64,000 nucleotides of DNA from Microcebus murinus (Eukaryota > Chordata > Mammalia > Primates > Cheirogaleidae), in contig NC_134117.1 of NCBI RefSeq assembly GCF_040939455.1, positions 27,893,501-27,957,500 of the forward strand, written 5' to 3'. The translations under genes and the position numbers were made by a program. The notes below the pieces were generated by a model, which saw nothing but the letters and a program-made list of their open reading frames with translations, made no database searches and was not told the origin of the DNA. Below are positions 55,095 through 64,000 of this stretch, one piece after another; positions within the stretch are counted from its first letter, which is position 1; each line of letters starts with the position of its first letter.

Positions 55095-55260
55095 AAAATG
55101 GCAGTAGCCAGCATTTGTCAAGCTGTGGCTTATGCAGAGCACATAGCCCAGTGCCTGGCACGTACTGACCACAACACGATGAATCACGACCCGCATCCAG
55201 AAAACTGAGGCTGAGGTCAAGTAACTTGCCCTAGATCACTCCAGAAAATAGGGAGAGCCG
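55095..55260 (-). repeat. MIR SINE fragment, antisense
   Basis: 'gtggcttatgcagagcacat' and 'agcccagtgcctggcacgta' with 'aactgaggctgaggtcaagt' and 'aacttgccctagatcactcc' suggest MIR-related sequence. The order is partly scrambled, so this may be two fragments. Confidence 0.55.
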
Positions 55261-55753
55261 GATGGAGACCCCATCTCCCCCCCCCACGGCCTGAGTTGGG
55301 ACCACTGCCATCACCACCTTTCCCAGCTGCCGTGTGTGCAGCCAGGCAGGGCCCTTCTCGCTGCTTCTTTCTTACTGGACGTCTACATCCCCTCGGTGAG
55401 CAGGCCGCCCCAGTGATGCCATCCAAGCACCAAGGTGATGACACAGTATCATGGGGGGGAAACGTCTATCCAGGAGTCTGGTTGGCCATCAACCCTACCC
55501 CACTGAACAGAAAAGGAAGTTGAGGTGCACACAGCAAATCAATGGCGAGGCCAAGACTGGGGCTGAGGTTCTCCTTCCCCACGTCCCTTTGGCAGCCTCT
55601 GCTATTTTCAGATGTGTTTTGTGGGCCTCACTGGGTCCCTTCTCTGCTCAGAGTCTGCCCCTGCAGAGGACAGACCTGCTTCCTCAACTAGGGGGCACAG
55701 GCTGGGCCTTTGGTGGAATCAGGAGGGCACAAGAGCCCCTTCTGGGCTGTCTG

Positions 55754-55768
55754 CCCCCCCCCCCCCGC
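55754..55768. repeat. Poly(C) homopolymer
   Basis: An uninterrupted run of about 14 C. It is G-rich on the minus strand. Confidence 0.95.
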
Positions 55769-56439
55769 TCAGGGTTATATACACTGCACCTGGCCGCGAC
55801 CCTCCCGAATGCCAGTCCTTGCCACCTTGCAAGGCCACAGGTTTGTTCTTGGTCCGACTCTGGCTCTCGCTGCAGGCCCTCACACCCACGTCCACTTGCC
55901 AGCTGGCGGCAGGCAGAGGCGGCTCGCTAGCAAACCAGAGCACAAACACCCATGACATACGTGCCTCCCCACCCCACTAGGGGTCACGGCCCAGGCAGCT
56001 GGTGCAGGCATGGCCGTGCCCCCCACCCACCCCTACAGCCACCTTCCTCTCAGCTAATTGTTTGCAAGTGACTCAGAGCTGCTTCCCAGCCGGCTGGTGC
56101 TCATTGCGAGAAGGAAAATTCAGTGGCCCACATAAAAATTGCTTTATTAAAGTGCAAAAATATTCTACCAACTGTATTCCCACCATCTGTTTTGCTTGTA
56201 GCTCTTCTGAAAAGCGCAATTCTCTGTGCCTGTTTGGCCTTTGTCCTTTAAAGGCTGCCAGAAGTAACTCACCACAGCTCCTGACCTCATGTCTCTGCTG
56301 GTTCATGGGGTTTCCCTGCACCCCTGCCCGCCGGCCGGCTGGAAGGCAGCTGCTGTGCGGTGTCTGGGAGCCGGGCCCCTCGGTCCTGCAGCTTCGTGAA
56401 GACTTAAGATGTCTCACAGGCAGCCTGGGGCAGAGGGGG

Positions 56440-56555
56440 TCAGCGGAGGACAGGAGACTGAGTTCCAGTCCTAGCTCAGACACCTGCAAGTCACTTCACC
56501 TCGTCCGGCTTCAATGTCCACATCTGGAGAATGGGGATAAAACACTCACCTTGTA
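56440..56555 (+). repeat. MIR SINE fragment
   Basis: 'gagttccagtcctagctcag', 'acacctgcaagtcacttcac' and 'catctggagaatggggataa' match the MIR core. Confidence 0.8.
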
Positions 56556-56589
56556 GGTGCACAGGCTCCAAAGTCCCTCCCCAGTCTGT

Positions 56590-56935
56590 CTCCCGCCCGC
56601 CCCACCCAACACACATTCTCACACTCTGCTGCCCCCACTGTGAACTTCTCCCTGAGCTTCCAGCACACCATGCCCTTTCACACCTCCGTACCTTTGCCCA
56701 CGCTGTGTCTTCTGTCTGGAATGCTCCTTCCTTCCCTTCTCTGCCTCACAGACTCTTATTCCTCCTGCAACACCCAAATGAAATGACCCACCTCTCTCAC
56801 CGCGTGGTACCAGTGCTGCTGCTGCACTTTTCCAGGCACTTGTGTTCTTTGCTCCCACAGGGATTGGCACCTCCAGAATGGGTCTGGGCCTGTCCCATTC
56901 ACTGCCGAATGCCCCATCCCTGCGCAGTGCTTGGC
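56590..56935 (+). mobile_element. L2 LINE 3' end, sense
   Basis: 'cctttgcccacgctgtgtct', 'tctgtctggaatgctccttc', 'tgcaacacccaaatgaaatg' and the closing 'gcgcagtgcttggcactggg' are L2 3' UTR in order. Confidence 0.88.
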
Positions 56936-56944
56936 ACTGGGCGA

Positions 56945-57150
56945 GGGGCGGGCTGGGCTCTGGGATCAGGCAGACCTTAGCCAGGTAACTTCGGGAAATT
57001 CACTTCCCTCCAAGTCTCAGCTGTCTCGTCTCCAACATGGGAATGATAAAACTAATTCCTTCCTCGTGGAGACGTGAGGATTCGATGGGTTGACACCGTA
57101 GAGCACTTGGTTCAGCGTGGGGCAGGGTGTAAGTGTTCGCTGTCATTTCC
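56945..57150 (+). repeat. MIR SINE
   Basis: 'taacttcgggaaattcactt', 'ccaagtctcagctgtctcgt' and 'ctccaacatgggaatgataa' then 'gtggagacgtgaggattcga' are in MIR order. Confidence 0.85.
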
Positions 57151-58832
57151 AGCGAGGGGATGCCCCCGGGAACTGCAGGAGAGCAGCGTCTAAGAGCTCA
57201 CGTGACAGGGATGCTCAGGGTCACGACCCCTCCGTGCTCGTAGTCCATGAAGAAGGGCTGCGCTTCCCAGAGCGTTAGGGCTCTCGGCCAGCACCCCCTC
57301 TCACAGATGAAGAAACTGAGGCCTAGAGAAGATGCCCAGGGCAGCACAGTCCTCAGCAGCAGAGGAGGGAGACCACCTCGTAGCCGCAGCCCCGGGGCTG
57401 GAGGACGAGATGCAGCAGGACTCAGAACCGGGTGCAGCAAATGCCGGATGTAAATTCTCGATTGTCTATGAATATTCGGCGACTCTTTTGAGTTATTTGT
57501 GGCACTTCAGTCAGGCTGGAAAATGTATTCGTGGCACTGTTCTGTTGTCTTAGGTGAGAAACATTTGCTTTTCTTTTTCTCTCTTTTTTTTTTAACAGAA
57601 AAATGTTTACTTTTTATATGTGCCACTTAATTGGGGCATTTGTACACCCTAAAAATGCCAAATTTCTTGCACTTCAAGATTCTGCTTTGAAACAGAAAAA
57701 CTATCTGCTGTTGGCACACCCCCCCCTGCCCGTCCCCACCCCCTGCCGCAGGGGGTGGCTGTGGCTGGAGGTAGTGGAGGCCTAGGCACGGCTGGAAACG
57801 ATTTCTGCTTCATAAAGCAAAACCCAGAGCCAGGAACGAGAGGGTCTCTGTGGGAGGAGAGACTGGGCTGTGAGTAAAGTCTCTGCCCTCCAAGCCGGGC
57901 CCCTACCTCGGCCCCCAGTGCCCACGGGGGCAGTGACTGCTGTCGCCACCACTCTTCCGGAGTGTGGCAGCTGGTCCCGGCCCTCATTAACTCGGAGCAC
58001 GGCAGCAGCGAGGCTGGAACATTCCAGCGAGACTTCTCTGCAGGCCAGGGGGAAAGAGCAAAAGGGAGCCAAACACAGGGAGGATCGGACGGCTGGGTGG
58101 TGTGGCCCGCGAGGTGTCACTTCCTCCGGAAGCCCCCATGGACGCCCTGGGCCTCCACGATGCCATCTGAGCCCCCCGAGTCCCGTAGCACAGAGGCATG
58201 TACGCACAGATTCTGCTCAGGGTCTGCACGTGGCTTCCAAGCCCCTGTTCTAAAATATGGGAGCCCCTTTTATACATCAAAATATTTTGTAGGCCACCTC
58301 CCACCCTCATAGTAGCTATCACTGTAAAATCCATGGATGACGAGGAATGGCCAAAGGCTAATATACATTCAACAGCACCTTTAAGTCTGATTGGTTTTCT
58401 AAACACTATCTACACACATTAGGAGAAGTAGCAGTGCATACGCGTGGGGGGTGTGTTATCTATTCAGCCTGGGAATGATGCTTGGGGGAGTAGATGGATT
58501 TGAGGATCCCCTGCAGGACCCTGTGCTCCCAATCCATCACCATTAGCCTGACCGGCCACAGTGCCAGGCCTGTTTCTTACGCAGGGACCTGGGACAGGCT
58601 CTGACAGTGCCTAAATGCCCGAGGAATCCTTCCAAACTGCTTCCTGCCCATGCTGTGACGTGTCGCTTTAGGGAGGGATGTGTGTGACCGAGCTCACCGT
58701 GAATATTCTCTGAGCGTCACGGCTTCACCTTACCTTTTGTGAACCTCCCACCTTTGCAGAACGGTCTTTCTCCTGTTCCCCCCACCCACTAGCTCCTCAC
58801 CACATCTTTTCCAAGTTGTTTTCTTTTTTTCA

Positions 58833-58958
58833 CTTTTTTTAGTGAAAGAGGTCTCACTATGTTGCCCAGGCTGGCTTCGCACTCCAGGGCTCAAGTGATC
58901 CCCCTGCTTTAGCCCCACGTGTAGCTGGGACTACAGGTGCACGCCAGCACACCTGGCT
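58833..58958 (-). mobile_element. Fossil Alu monomer, antisense
   Basis: A T-run with 'gaggtctcactatgttgccc' and 'tagctgggactacaggtgca' is present once, without a second arm. About 125 bases is the size of an Alu monomer (FLAM/FRAM class). It is older than the dimeric Alus here. Confidence 0.8.
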
Positions 58959-59215
58959 CTTTATTTAGGGCTCAGCTCAAATGCCTCCTCCCCAAAAGGC
59001 TGTCCTGACCACCCTGAGTAGTAAAGGACCCGGCCAACCCCAGGTTCTTCTTGACCTCTTGTCCTATTTTTGGTTTTTCACAGAGCTTGTCCATGCCTGA
59101 CATGACTTACCTGTTGGTCTGTTTGCCTATCTCCCCACCAGAGTGGAAGCTCTATGAGAACAGGGACATCCCCAGTGACAAAAGACAGCCCAGCCCCTAG
59201 CAGAGCTCAGTAACT
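58959..59215 (+). mobile_element. L2 LINE 3' end, sense
   Basis: 'gctcagctcaaatgcctcct', 'ccccaaaaggctgtcctgac', 'ccagagtggaagctctatga' and 'gaacagggacatccccagtg' are L2 3' UTR. The Alu monomer sits at its 5' edge. Confidence 0.88.
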
Positions 59216-59450
59216 ATAAATGTCAGAGGCACGCCCAGGGCGACCAAGTGAGCGGCAGCAGAGCTGGGAGTTGTTTCCGGGCCTCCCAGCAGCCCACTCC
59301 CTGCCACGTTCTTTCTAACATGCCGGGTTAGTGGGAGAGCCAAGATTTGAACCCCAGATGCCCAAGTCAACCTGCTTACCACCAGCCCTTACCTTCTCCC
59401 CAAATGCAGCCTCACGCCGCTTGTCCAGTCTGCTGGAATGTAAGTTCTAG

Positions 59451-59614
59451 AGCTGCACTATCCAATATGGTAGCCACTAGCCATGTGTGGCTATTTAAAT
59501 GTAAATTAATTAGAATTAAGTAAAACTTGAAATTCAGTCCCTCAGTCCCACTAGTCCCACTTCAAGTGCTCAATAGCCACATGTGGCAGTGGCCACCGTA
59601 AGGGACAGCACAGA
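59451..59614. mobile_element. Palindromic MITE-like element
   Basis: The left arm 'agctgcactatccaatatgg' with 'tagccactagccatgtgtgg' pairs with the right arm 'caatagccacatgtggcagt' with 'ggccaccgtaagggacagca'. The whole element can fold on itself around an AT-rich centre. It resembles an abundant short mammalian DNA-transposon family that I cannot name with certainty. Confidence 0.75.
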
Positions 59615-59828
59615 CACAGGGCATGTCCGTCCTTGCGGAGAGTTCTAGCGGACGGCGTTACTCTGGAGAGGAGGGACCTCAAATCTGTCTCATTCGCCAT
59701 TTCCCTAGCGCTTAGAACAGTGTTCCATTAATATTTTTATTAAATGGATGGATGCATTAATGCCGATGCTGTGGCTGAGAGCCTCCCGCCCTCCTCTGCT
59801 GCTGACTCTCTCTCCTTCTGTCCCACAG

Positions 59829-59974
59829 GGAAGGATGAAGCCAGCAGCGTGGAGGTGACGTGGCCAGATGGCAAGATGGTGAGCCGGAACGTGGCCAGTG
59901 GGGAGATGAACTCGGTGCTGGAGATCCCCTACCCCCGGGACGAGGACGGACTCCAGGACGCAGCCCCACTGGAG
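59829..59974 (+). CDS. CRTAC1: CRTAC1 exon 12 (ASPIC/UnbV domain, second half)
   Basis: Encodes GKDEASSVEVTWPDGKMVSR, then NVASGEMNSVLEIPYPRDED and ends at LQDAAPLE, about residues 496-544. 'SVEVTWPDGK' is the hallmark WPxG strand of ASPIC/UnbV domains, and the acidic RDEDGLQDAAPLE tail is the link to the EGF region. Two bases complete the glycine. It ends in phase 0 at GAG|GTGGGC. The acceptor is CTCTCCTTCTGTCCCACAG. From memory, human differs at a few positions in the tail. Length is 146 nt, frame open. Confidence 0.97.
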
Positions 59975-61327
59975 GTGGGCACGGGCATCCGGGCCTCACA
60001 GCCAGAAAAGCAGGCTCCACTGTCAACCCCACAAGCTAAAGCCGGGTTCCCAGGCAGACTTAGCCTCTAGAATGGTGGAAATATTCTTGGCAAAGGGAAG
60101 GCTTCATAATGATCCCTCCATCTGTAGTTTGCATGACACTATCACACCCACATCTCTTGTGCTTCTCACAGAAACCCTAGCATATCGGCAGGGCAAGTAT
60201 TTTGCACCCATTTTACAGAGGAGGAAAACAGAGGCTGAGAGAGGGAACTCACCAAAGCCTGCTGAGGCTGCACAGCCAGTTGCAAGCAGAGCCAGGAATT
60301 GACCCCAGGTCTCCCACTTGGCTCCTGGTTCATTCCAAATCTCTGATGACACTTCCTGTTGCTGTCAGAGTGGGGTGCAGACATGGTAGCAGGGCCTCTG
60401 GGGGCTCTGAGAGGAGCAGCTCTGGACCCACCTCCAGAGTGTCCTTCCAACTCTGATGTGCTCACTCGGCTGCAAGTAACAGAACCCACTCGAAGCCACA
60501 CAAATGACAGGGGCTTACAAGGAGGGCCTAGGGTAGCGCACAGAATCCAAGGGGACACTCAGGATGAGTAGGAACGGAGGCAGCTTGATGGACTCGGCCC
60601 CAGGAGCACGAGGACCTTTGTCATTAGTGCACTGACTTTGGGGGGACTACCCTTCCCCAGCAATCCCCACCTACGCCCCATTCATCAGTACAGATGGCTG
60701 ACGTTGCCCATCTCCTGTGAGTGTTGTGTTTCGGGTCCCCCACCCGCACCCCACCACCAGGCTGCTGTCTCTGGGACCTCCGCAGAGACAGAGTGCAGCC
60801 CCCAGCCGGGCGGCCAGCCCCCAGCTCTCTGTCTCTGTGCCAGTGAGTTCAGATTCATGCCTCCCGCCGGGTGTCCACCCCTCGTCCGCCAGCCCGGCCA
60901 GGGAGAAGGGACACCAGCGTGGCTTGCAGGTGCCCACCCCTGTGAGGGGAGGGTCTCCTGGAGGAGAGGGGGTGGGCAGTGAGCAGACCCTTCAAAAAGC
61001 ATCTCCCAGCCCTCCCTACACTTGGCCTTGACAAACCCAGTCTCTGCGTCTGGGTGACACTAAGGAGGGACAGGCTCTCTTAGGTGTCCCAGCTCAGGAG
61101 TGTGGATCCCACGCACAGGGACATGAGCAGGAGTTTGAACTGTATCCACTGTGGCCTTCCCCCCAGTCTCCCATTCTCAGTGGTCCTGCAAGGGGTGGCC
61201 AGGCCAGAGCTAAGAGCACCCCTCATACTGGTGTTCAGATGACAGCGCTCTGTGGCTGTGACTAGGAGGGAACCTGAAATGACACCTTCTCGGCTCACCA
61301 GTGTCTCTGTTTCTGCCCCCCTTGCAG
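59975..61327 (+). other. CRTAC1: Intron 12 (no gene)
   Basis: Phase 0 intron of 1,353 bases. An antisense MIR occupies about 60.10-60.33 kb. A fragment at 60.46-60.52 kb ('ggctgcaagtaacagaaccc') matches a common old repeat that I cannot name, also hinted near 5170. The rest shows nothing nameable. Confidence 0.92.
60095..60335 (-). repeat. MIR SINE, antisense
   Basis: 'acccattttacagaggagga', 'aaacagaggctgagagaggg', 'aactcaccaaagcctgctga' and 'agagccaggaattgacccca' are in reverse MIR order. Confidence 0.85.
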
Positions 61328-61370
61328 TGCGGCCAAGGATTCTCCCCACAGGAAAATGGCCATTGCATGG
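61328..61370 (+). CDS. CRTAC1: CRTAC1 exon 13 (43-nt linker exon)
   Basis: Encodes CGQGFSPQENGHCM plus the first base of the next codon, about residues 545-558. It lies between the ASPIC/UnbV domain and the calcium-binding EGF-like domain, whose DxNEC start would be on the next exon outside the window. Its two cysteines resemble the C-x-x-G-F-x(8)-C link before cbEGF modules. The acceptor is CCCCCTTGCAG and the donor ATGG|GTGAGT, a strong site. The exon is very small but has good splice signals and the expected protein. Confidence 0.95.
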
Positions 61371-62059
61371 GTGAGTTGCCAGTAGGCACCAGGGGACGGG
61401 GCAGAGACCGGATCTCCCTGGGGAATGTCAGCCTGACCCGTGGCAAGGTCCAGGGTGCAGACAAGGGACAGAAAGGCAGAGAGGGCAGGGTGTTTTTGGT
61501 CCCTGGGGCTCCAGATGCCAATACAGCCGCCACATGACTCACCAAGGAGGGAGTGACGTTAGTGACCACAGGCTGAATCACTGCAGTTCTGGGAACTGGC
61601 CGGGGCTTCCCTGCCATGCATACCAAGAGAGCGTGCATGGGGAGGAGACACATGGCCACCTGGACGCTGGGGACTGTGGTGGCTGGGGTGACCATGCTTC
61701 ACCCTGGTGCAGAGCAGCAAGTAAGGGGGCTCGCAGGCGAGGGTGGGCATTTCCGGGGCATTGGGCAGAACCGGGTGCGGAGTGTGGTCACAGTGCAAAG
61801 GGAGAATGCAGCCTGGCACGGCACTGGGGACAGGCGGGCGGCTGCAGCACTCCCAAGACGGCAGCTATAGGAGGGTCCAGGGGCCTGCCTGGAATGGGAA
61901 GGGGCAGCCTAGTGGCTCCGTGTCCAGAAGACCTTCAGCCCAACGCCTTCCGTCCCAGTGGCCAGTGACGAAGAGGCCAAGCATGGCTCCTCCTTCCTTT
62001 GACCCTCGGGCAGCATGCTTCTGAATTCCACCCTGCAGCCGCTCATTAGCCCGGGCTGA

Positions 62060-62200
62060 TGACTTGGCTGCTGAGATATAAGAGCAAACAAGAGCGAACA
62101 ACCCCAGCCCCCAGGGAGCTGACAGCCACCGAGAGACACACGAGGAAAGAGCCGATGGCCGCAGTGTGATCAGGGCTGGGATGGGGGAGGGCAGGAGCTT
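62060..62200 (-). mobile_element. L2 LINE fragment, antisense
   Basis: 'agcaaacaagagcgaacaac', 'cccagggagctgacagccac' and 'gcagtgtgatcagggctggg' follow the antisense L2 terminus. Confidence 0.7.
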
Positions 62201-62554
62201 GGGAGCATGAAACAGGGGCCCTAGACCAGTCTGGGGCCCTAGAAGGTGCCCCAGGGAAAGGGAGTCCCAAGCTGGGACCTGAGGGAGGACAAGAAGGTCG
62301 ACAGGCACATAGAGGGGAGACAGTGTGCCGTGGCAGGAGCTGCCTGGGCAGAGGACCACAGGTGAGGAGGCGGGAGCACAGGGCTAAGGGCGGCTCCGAG
62401 GAAATGACTCCCCTCCACGCTCCACGTCCCCACGCGGGCCCCACTCCAGACAGACAGTGCAGACACAGGCAAGTTCTAGACTCTTCTCTGCACCCTGGAA
62501 GGACCCCCTGAGATGCCAGTGCAGTCCGTCTGCCTCTTGATTGTCCCACAGGCA

Positions 62555-63054
62555 TTTCCTGCACACCAGGCTCCGAACTGGGTGCTGGGGTGCCAGCCAA
62601 GCGCCCCCTGGAGGGGCCTTCACGCTGGTGGGGGGAGATGAACCCCAACCACGTGACCAGCAGCGGGAGGAGGCCGTGTAGGAGCTGAGTAGGTGGTGTG
62701 CCCTCTGCAGACCGTGGGGTCGAGGAGCGCTTCTGGGAAGCGGGTCTGTGAGCTGACACCGCAGGATGCGAAGGACCCAGCCCAGAGGAGCTGAGGGAAG
62801 AGCGAGGGGCAGGAGGCAGGACCAGGGCTCAGGCGCCAGGGGCAGGAAGGGGCCCTCGGGCCTGGAGATGAGGAGGAGGCTGCGAGGCTCCAGTAGGGGT
62901 CTGGATTTTGCTCTTAGGGCCCTTAGAAGCTAAGCAGGAGAGCAGCATAATCATTTCAAAAGACCACTCCCACTGCGGAACTGCAGTCTGGGTTAGAGGG
63001 AAGAGTGGAAGCCAAGGAGGCCTGAGAGGAGGCAACTGCCAAAATCCGGCAAGA
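62555..63054 (-). mobile_element. L2 LINE, antisense, part 1 (split by Alu)
   Basis: 'ttcctgcacaccaggctccg' begins it, followed by 'gggtctggattttgctctta', 'gagcagcataatcatttcaa' and 'aagaccactcccactgcgga', the antisense L2 3' region. It continues after the Alu at 63397. Confidence 0.82.
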
Positions 63055-63380
<326 letters not shown>

Positions 63381-63396
63381 AAAATCCAACAAGAGG

Positions 63397-63860
63397 TCAT
63401 GGCGTCTGGGAAAAGGGTGGTGGCAGAGGGGTAAGACACAGGTGCCAGGTGAGAGGTGGACGGTGGGGGCAGAACAGACAGGGTCCGCTGTGAAATTGCA
63501 CACGGGGTAAGGAAGACAGTCGGGGTCACTCCGACCACTCGAGTGTGAGTGCATGAGGGGCACCGACTGAGCTGGGGAAGACAGAACTGAGGGCAGAAGA
63601 GGCTGGAGGGCAGGGGAGAATCTGGAGTTCCATTTTGGATGTGCTGACTTAGGGGTGCATATCAGGATCCAAGTGGAACTGTCCAGGAGGTCGCTGGCCA
63701 TTGGAGTCATGGGTCTGGAGCCCAGGGGAGAAGGTGTGGTTGGAGGTAGGAAGCTTGGAACCCCATGTGTGAAGAGATCACCTAGAGAGGTTGTGGTGGA
63801 TAGAAGAGGGGTCCCAGGACCAAGCCTGAGCACCACCTAATGTGCAGAGGCCAAGTACAG
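63397..63860 (-). mobile_element. L2 LINE, antisense, part 2
   Basis: 'gtcatggcgtctgggaaaag' continues the L2 interrupted at 63054. 'tccattttggatgtgctgac', 'atcaggatccaagtggaact' and 'gaagagatcacctagagagg' then follow antisense L2 ORF2. Read on the minus strand, the segment near 63780-63830 resembles the 'GPLxSTTxLGDLF' part of the L2 RT before the catalytic YADD, which I cannot find intact. Confidence 0.82.
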
Positions 63861-64000
63861 GAGGAGCCAGCCAAGGAACTGAAGGAAACTGAGGCCCAGA
63901 AGAGAGGAAATGCGCAAGCCCACACGGGGTGGGCAGGCAGAGCCTGAGCTAGGACTCCCCGCCCCACACCTCCATGGTGAGTGGCTGCCCTCACCTTTCA

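Larger units (their letters stand above)
53726..59828 (+). other. CRTAC1: Intron 11 (no gene)
   Basis: Phase 1 intron of 6,103 bases. It opens with an L1 3' end, followed by antisense MIRs at 54.6 and 55.1 kb, a TG tract at about 54857, a C-homopolymer at about 55754, sense MIR and L2 pieces at 56.4-57.15 kb, an Alu monomer at 58.83 kb, an L2 3' end at 58.96-59.2 kb and a palindromic element at 59.45 kb. Blocks 56090-56260 and 57450-57690 are AT-rich, repeat-free and possibly constrained. 57700-58820 is otherwise unremarkable. Confidence 0.9.

Noticed and set aside
62046..62759. 237-codon open frame on the minus strand
   Set aside because: It overlaps antisense L2 relics and GC-rich intron, has no recognisable domain beyond chance, and lacks codon-usage or splice evidence.

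Overview
The window is mammalian nuclear DNA lying wholly inside one gene, CRTAC1 (cartilage acidic protein 1, also called ASPIC1, CEP-68 or LOTUS), transcribed on the + strand. Eleven consecutive coding exons are recognisable between 15664 and 61370. They join in frame with consistent splice phases and give 483 whole codons plus a split codon at each end, with no stop or frameshift. By human numbering (from memory) they cover about residues 75 to 559 of a 661-residue secreted protein: most of the FG-GAP/VCBS beta-propeller with its DxDxDG-type calcium loops, the whole ASPIC/UnbV domain, and the short linker before the calcium-binding EGF-like domain. The signal-peptide exon, the second exon, the EGF exons, the promoter and the 3' end are all outside the window.

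The host is a strepsirrhine primate, most likely a lemur. The Alu elements carry strepsirrhine right-arm features (a 'gctaggctgacgccat' block and 'agcctgaacaagag') and, in two copies, a linker with 'ttaattggccaacta' that I associate from memory with lemur Alus. The unit at 58833-58958 is an older Alu monomer.

Layout: 1-15663 is the end of a long intron (intron 2), holding L2, MIR, MER5, Alu, MLT1 and simple repeats. Exon 3 is at 15664-15860 and a 12-kb intron 3 follows. Exons 4 (27829-27965) and 5 (32791-32947) are separated by 4.8 kb. The 9.6-kb intron 5 holds two L1-derived segments, an interrupted Alu and a candidate RFX/homeobox regulatory element. Exons 6 to 11 (42559-53725) are closer together. 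Intron 11 (6.1 kb) begins with an L1 3' end about 20 bases from the donor. Exons 12 and 13 (59829-61370) are followed by the start of intron 13, where a lemur-type Alu sits inside an antisense L2.

I found no second gene, no RNA gene and no new defence, mobile or metabolic system. The many open frames in the introns are low-complexity or repeat-derived. The more interesting signals are candidate conserved regulatory elements (a pair of RFX X-box palindromes, a perfect MEF2 site, AT-rich homeobox-site clusters), atypical splice sites at exons 8 and 10, and nested or very small retrotransposition events. Repeat-family names come from recognising consensus sequence by eye, so boundaries are approximate unless a target-site duplication is given.
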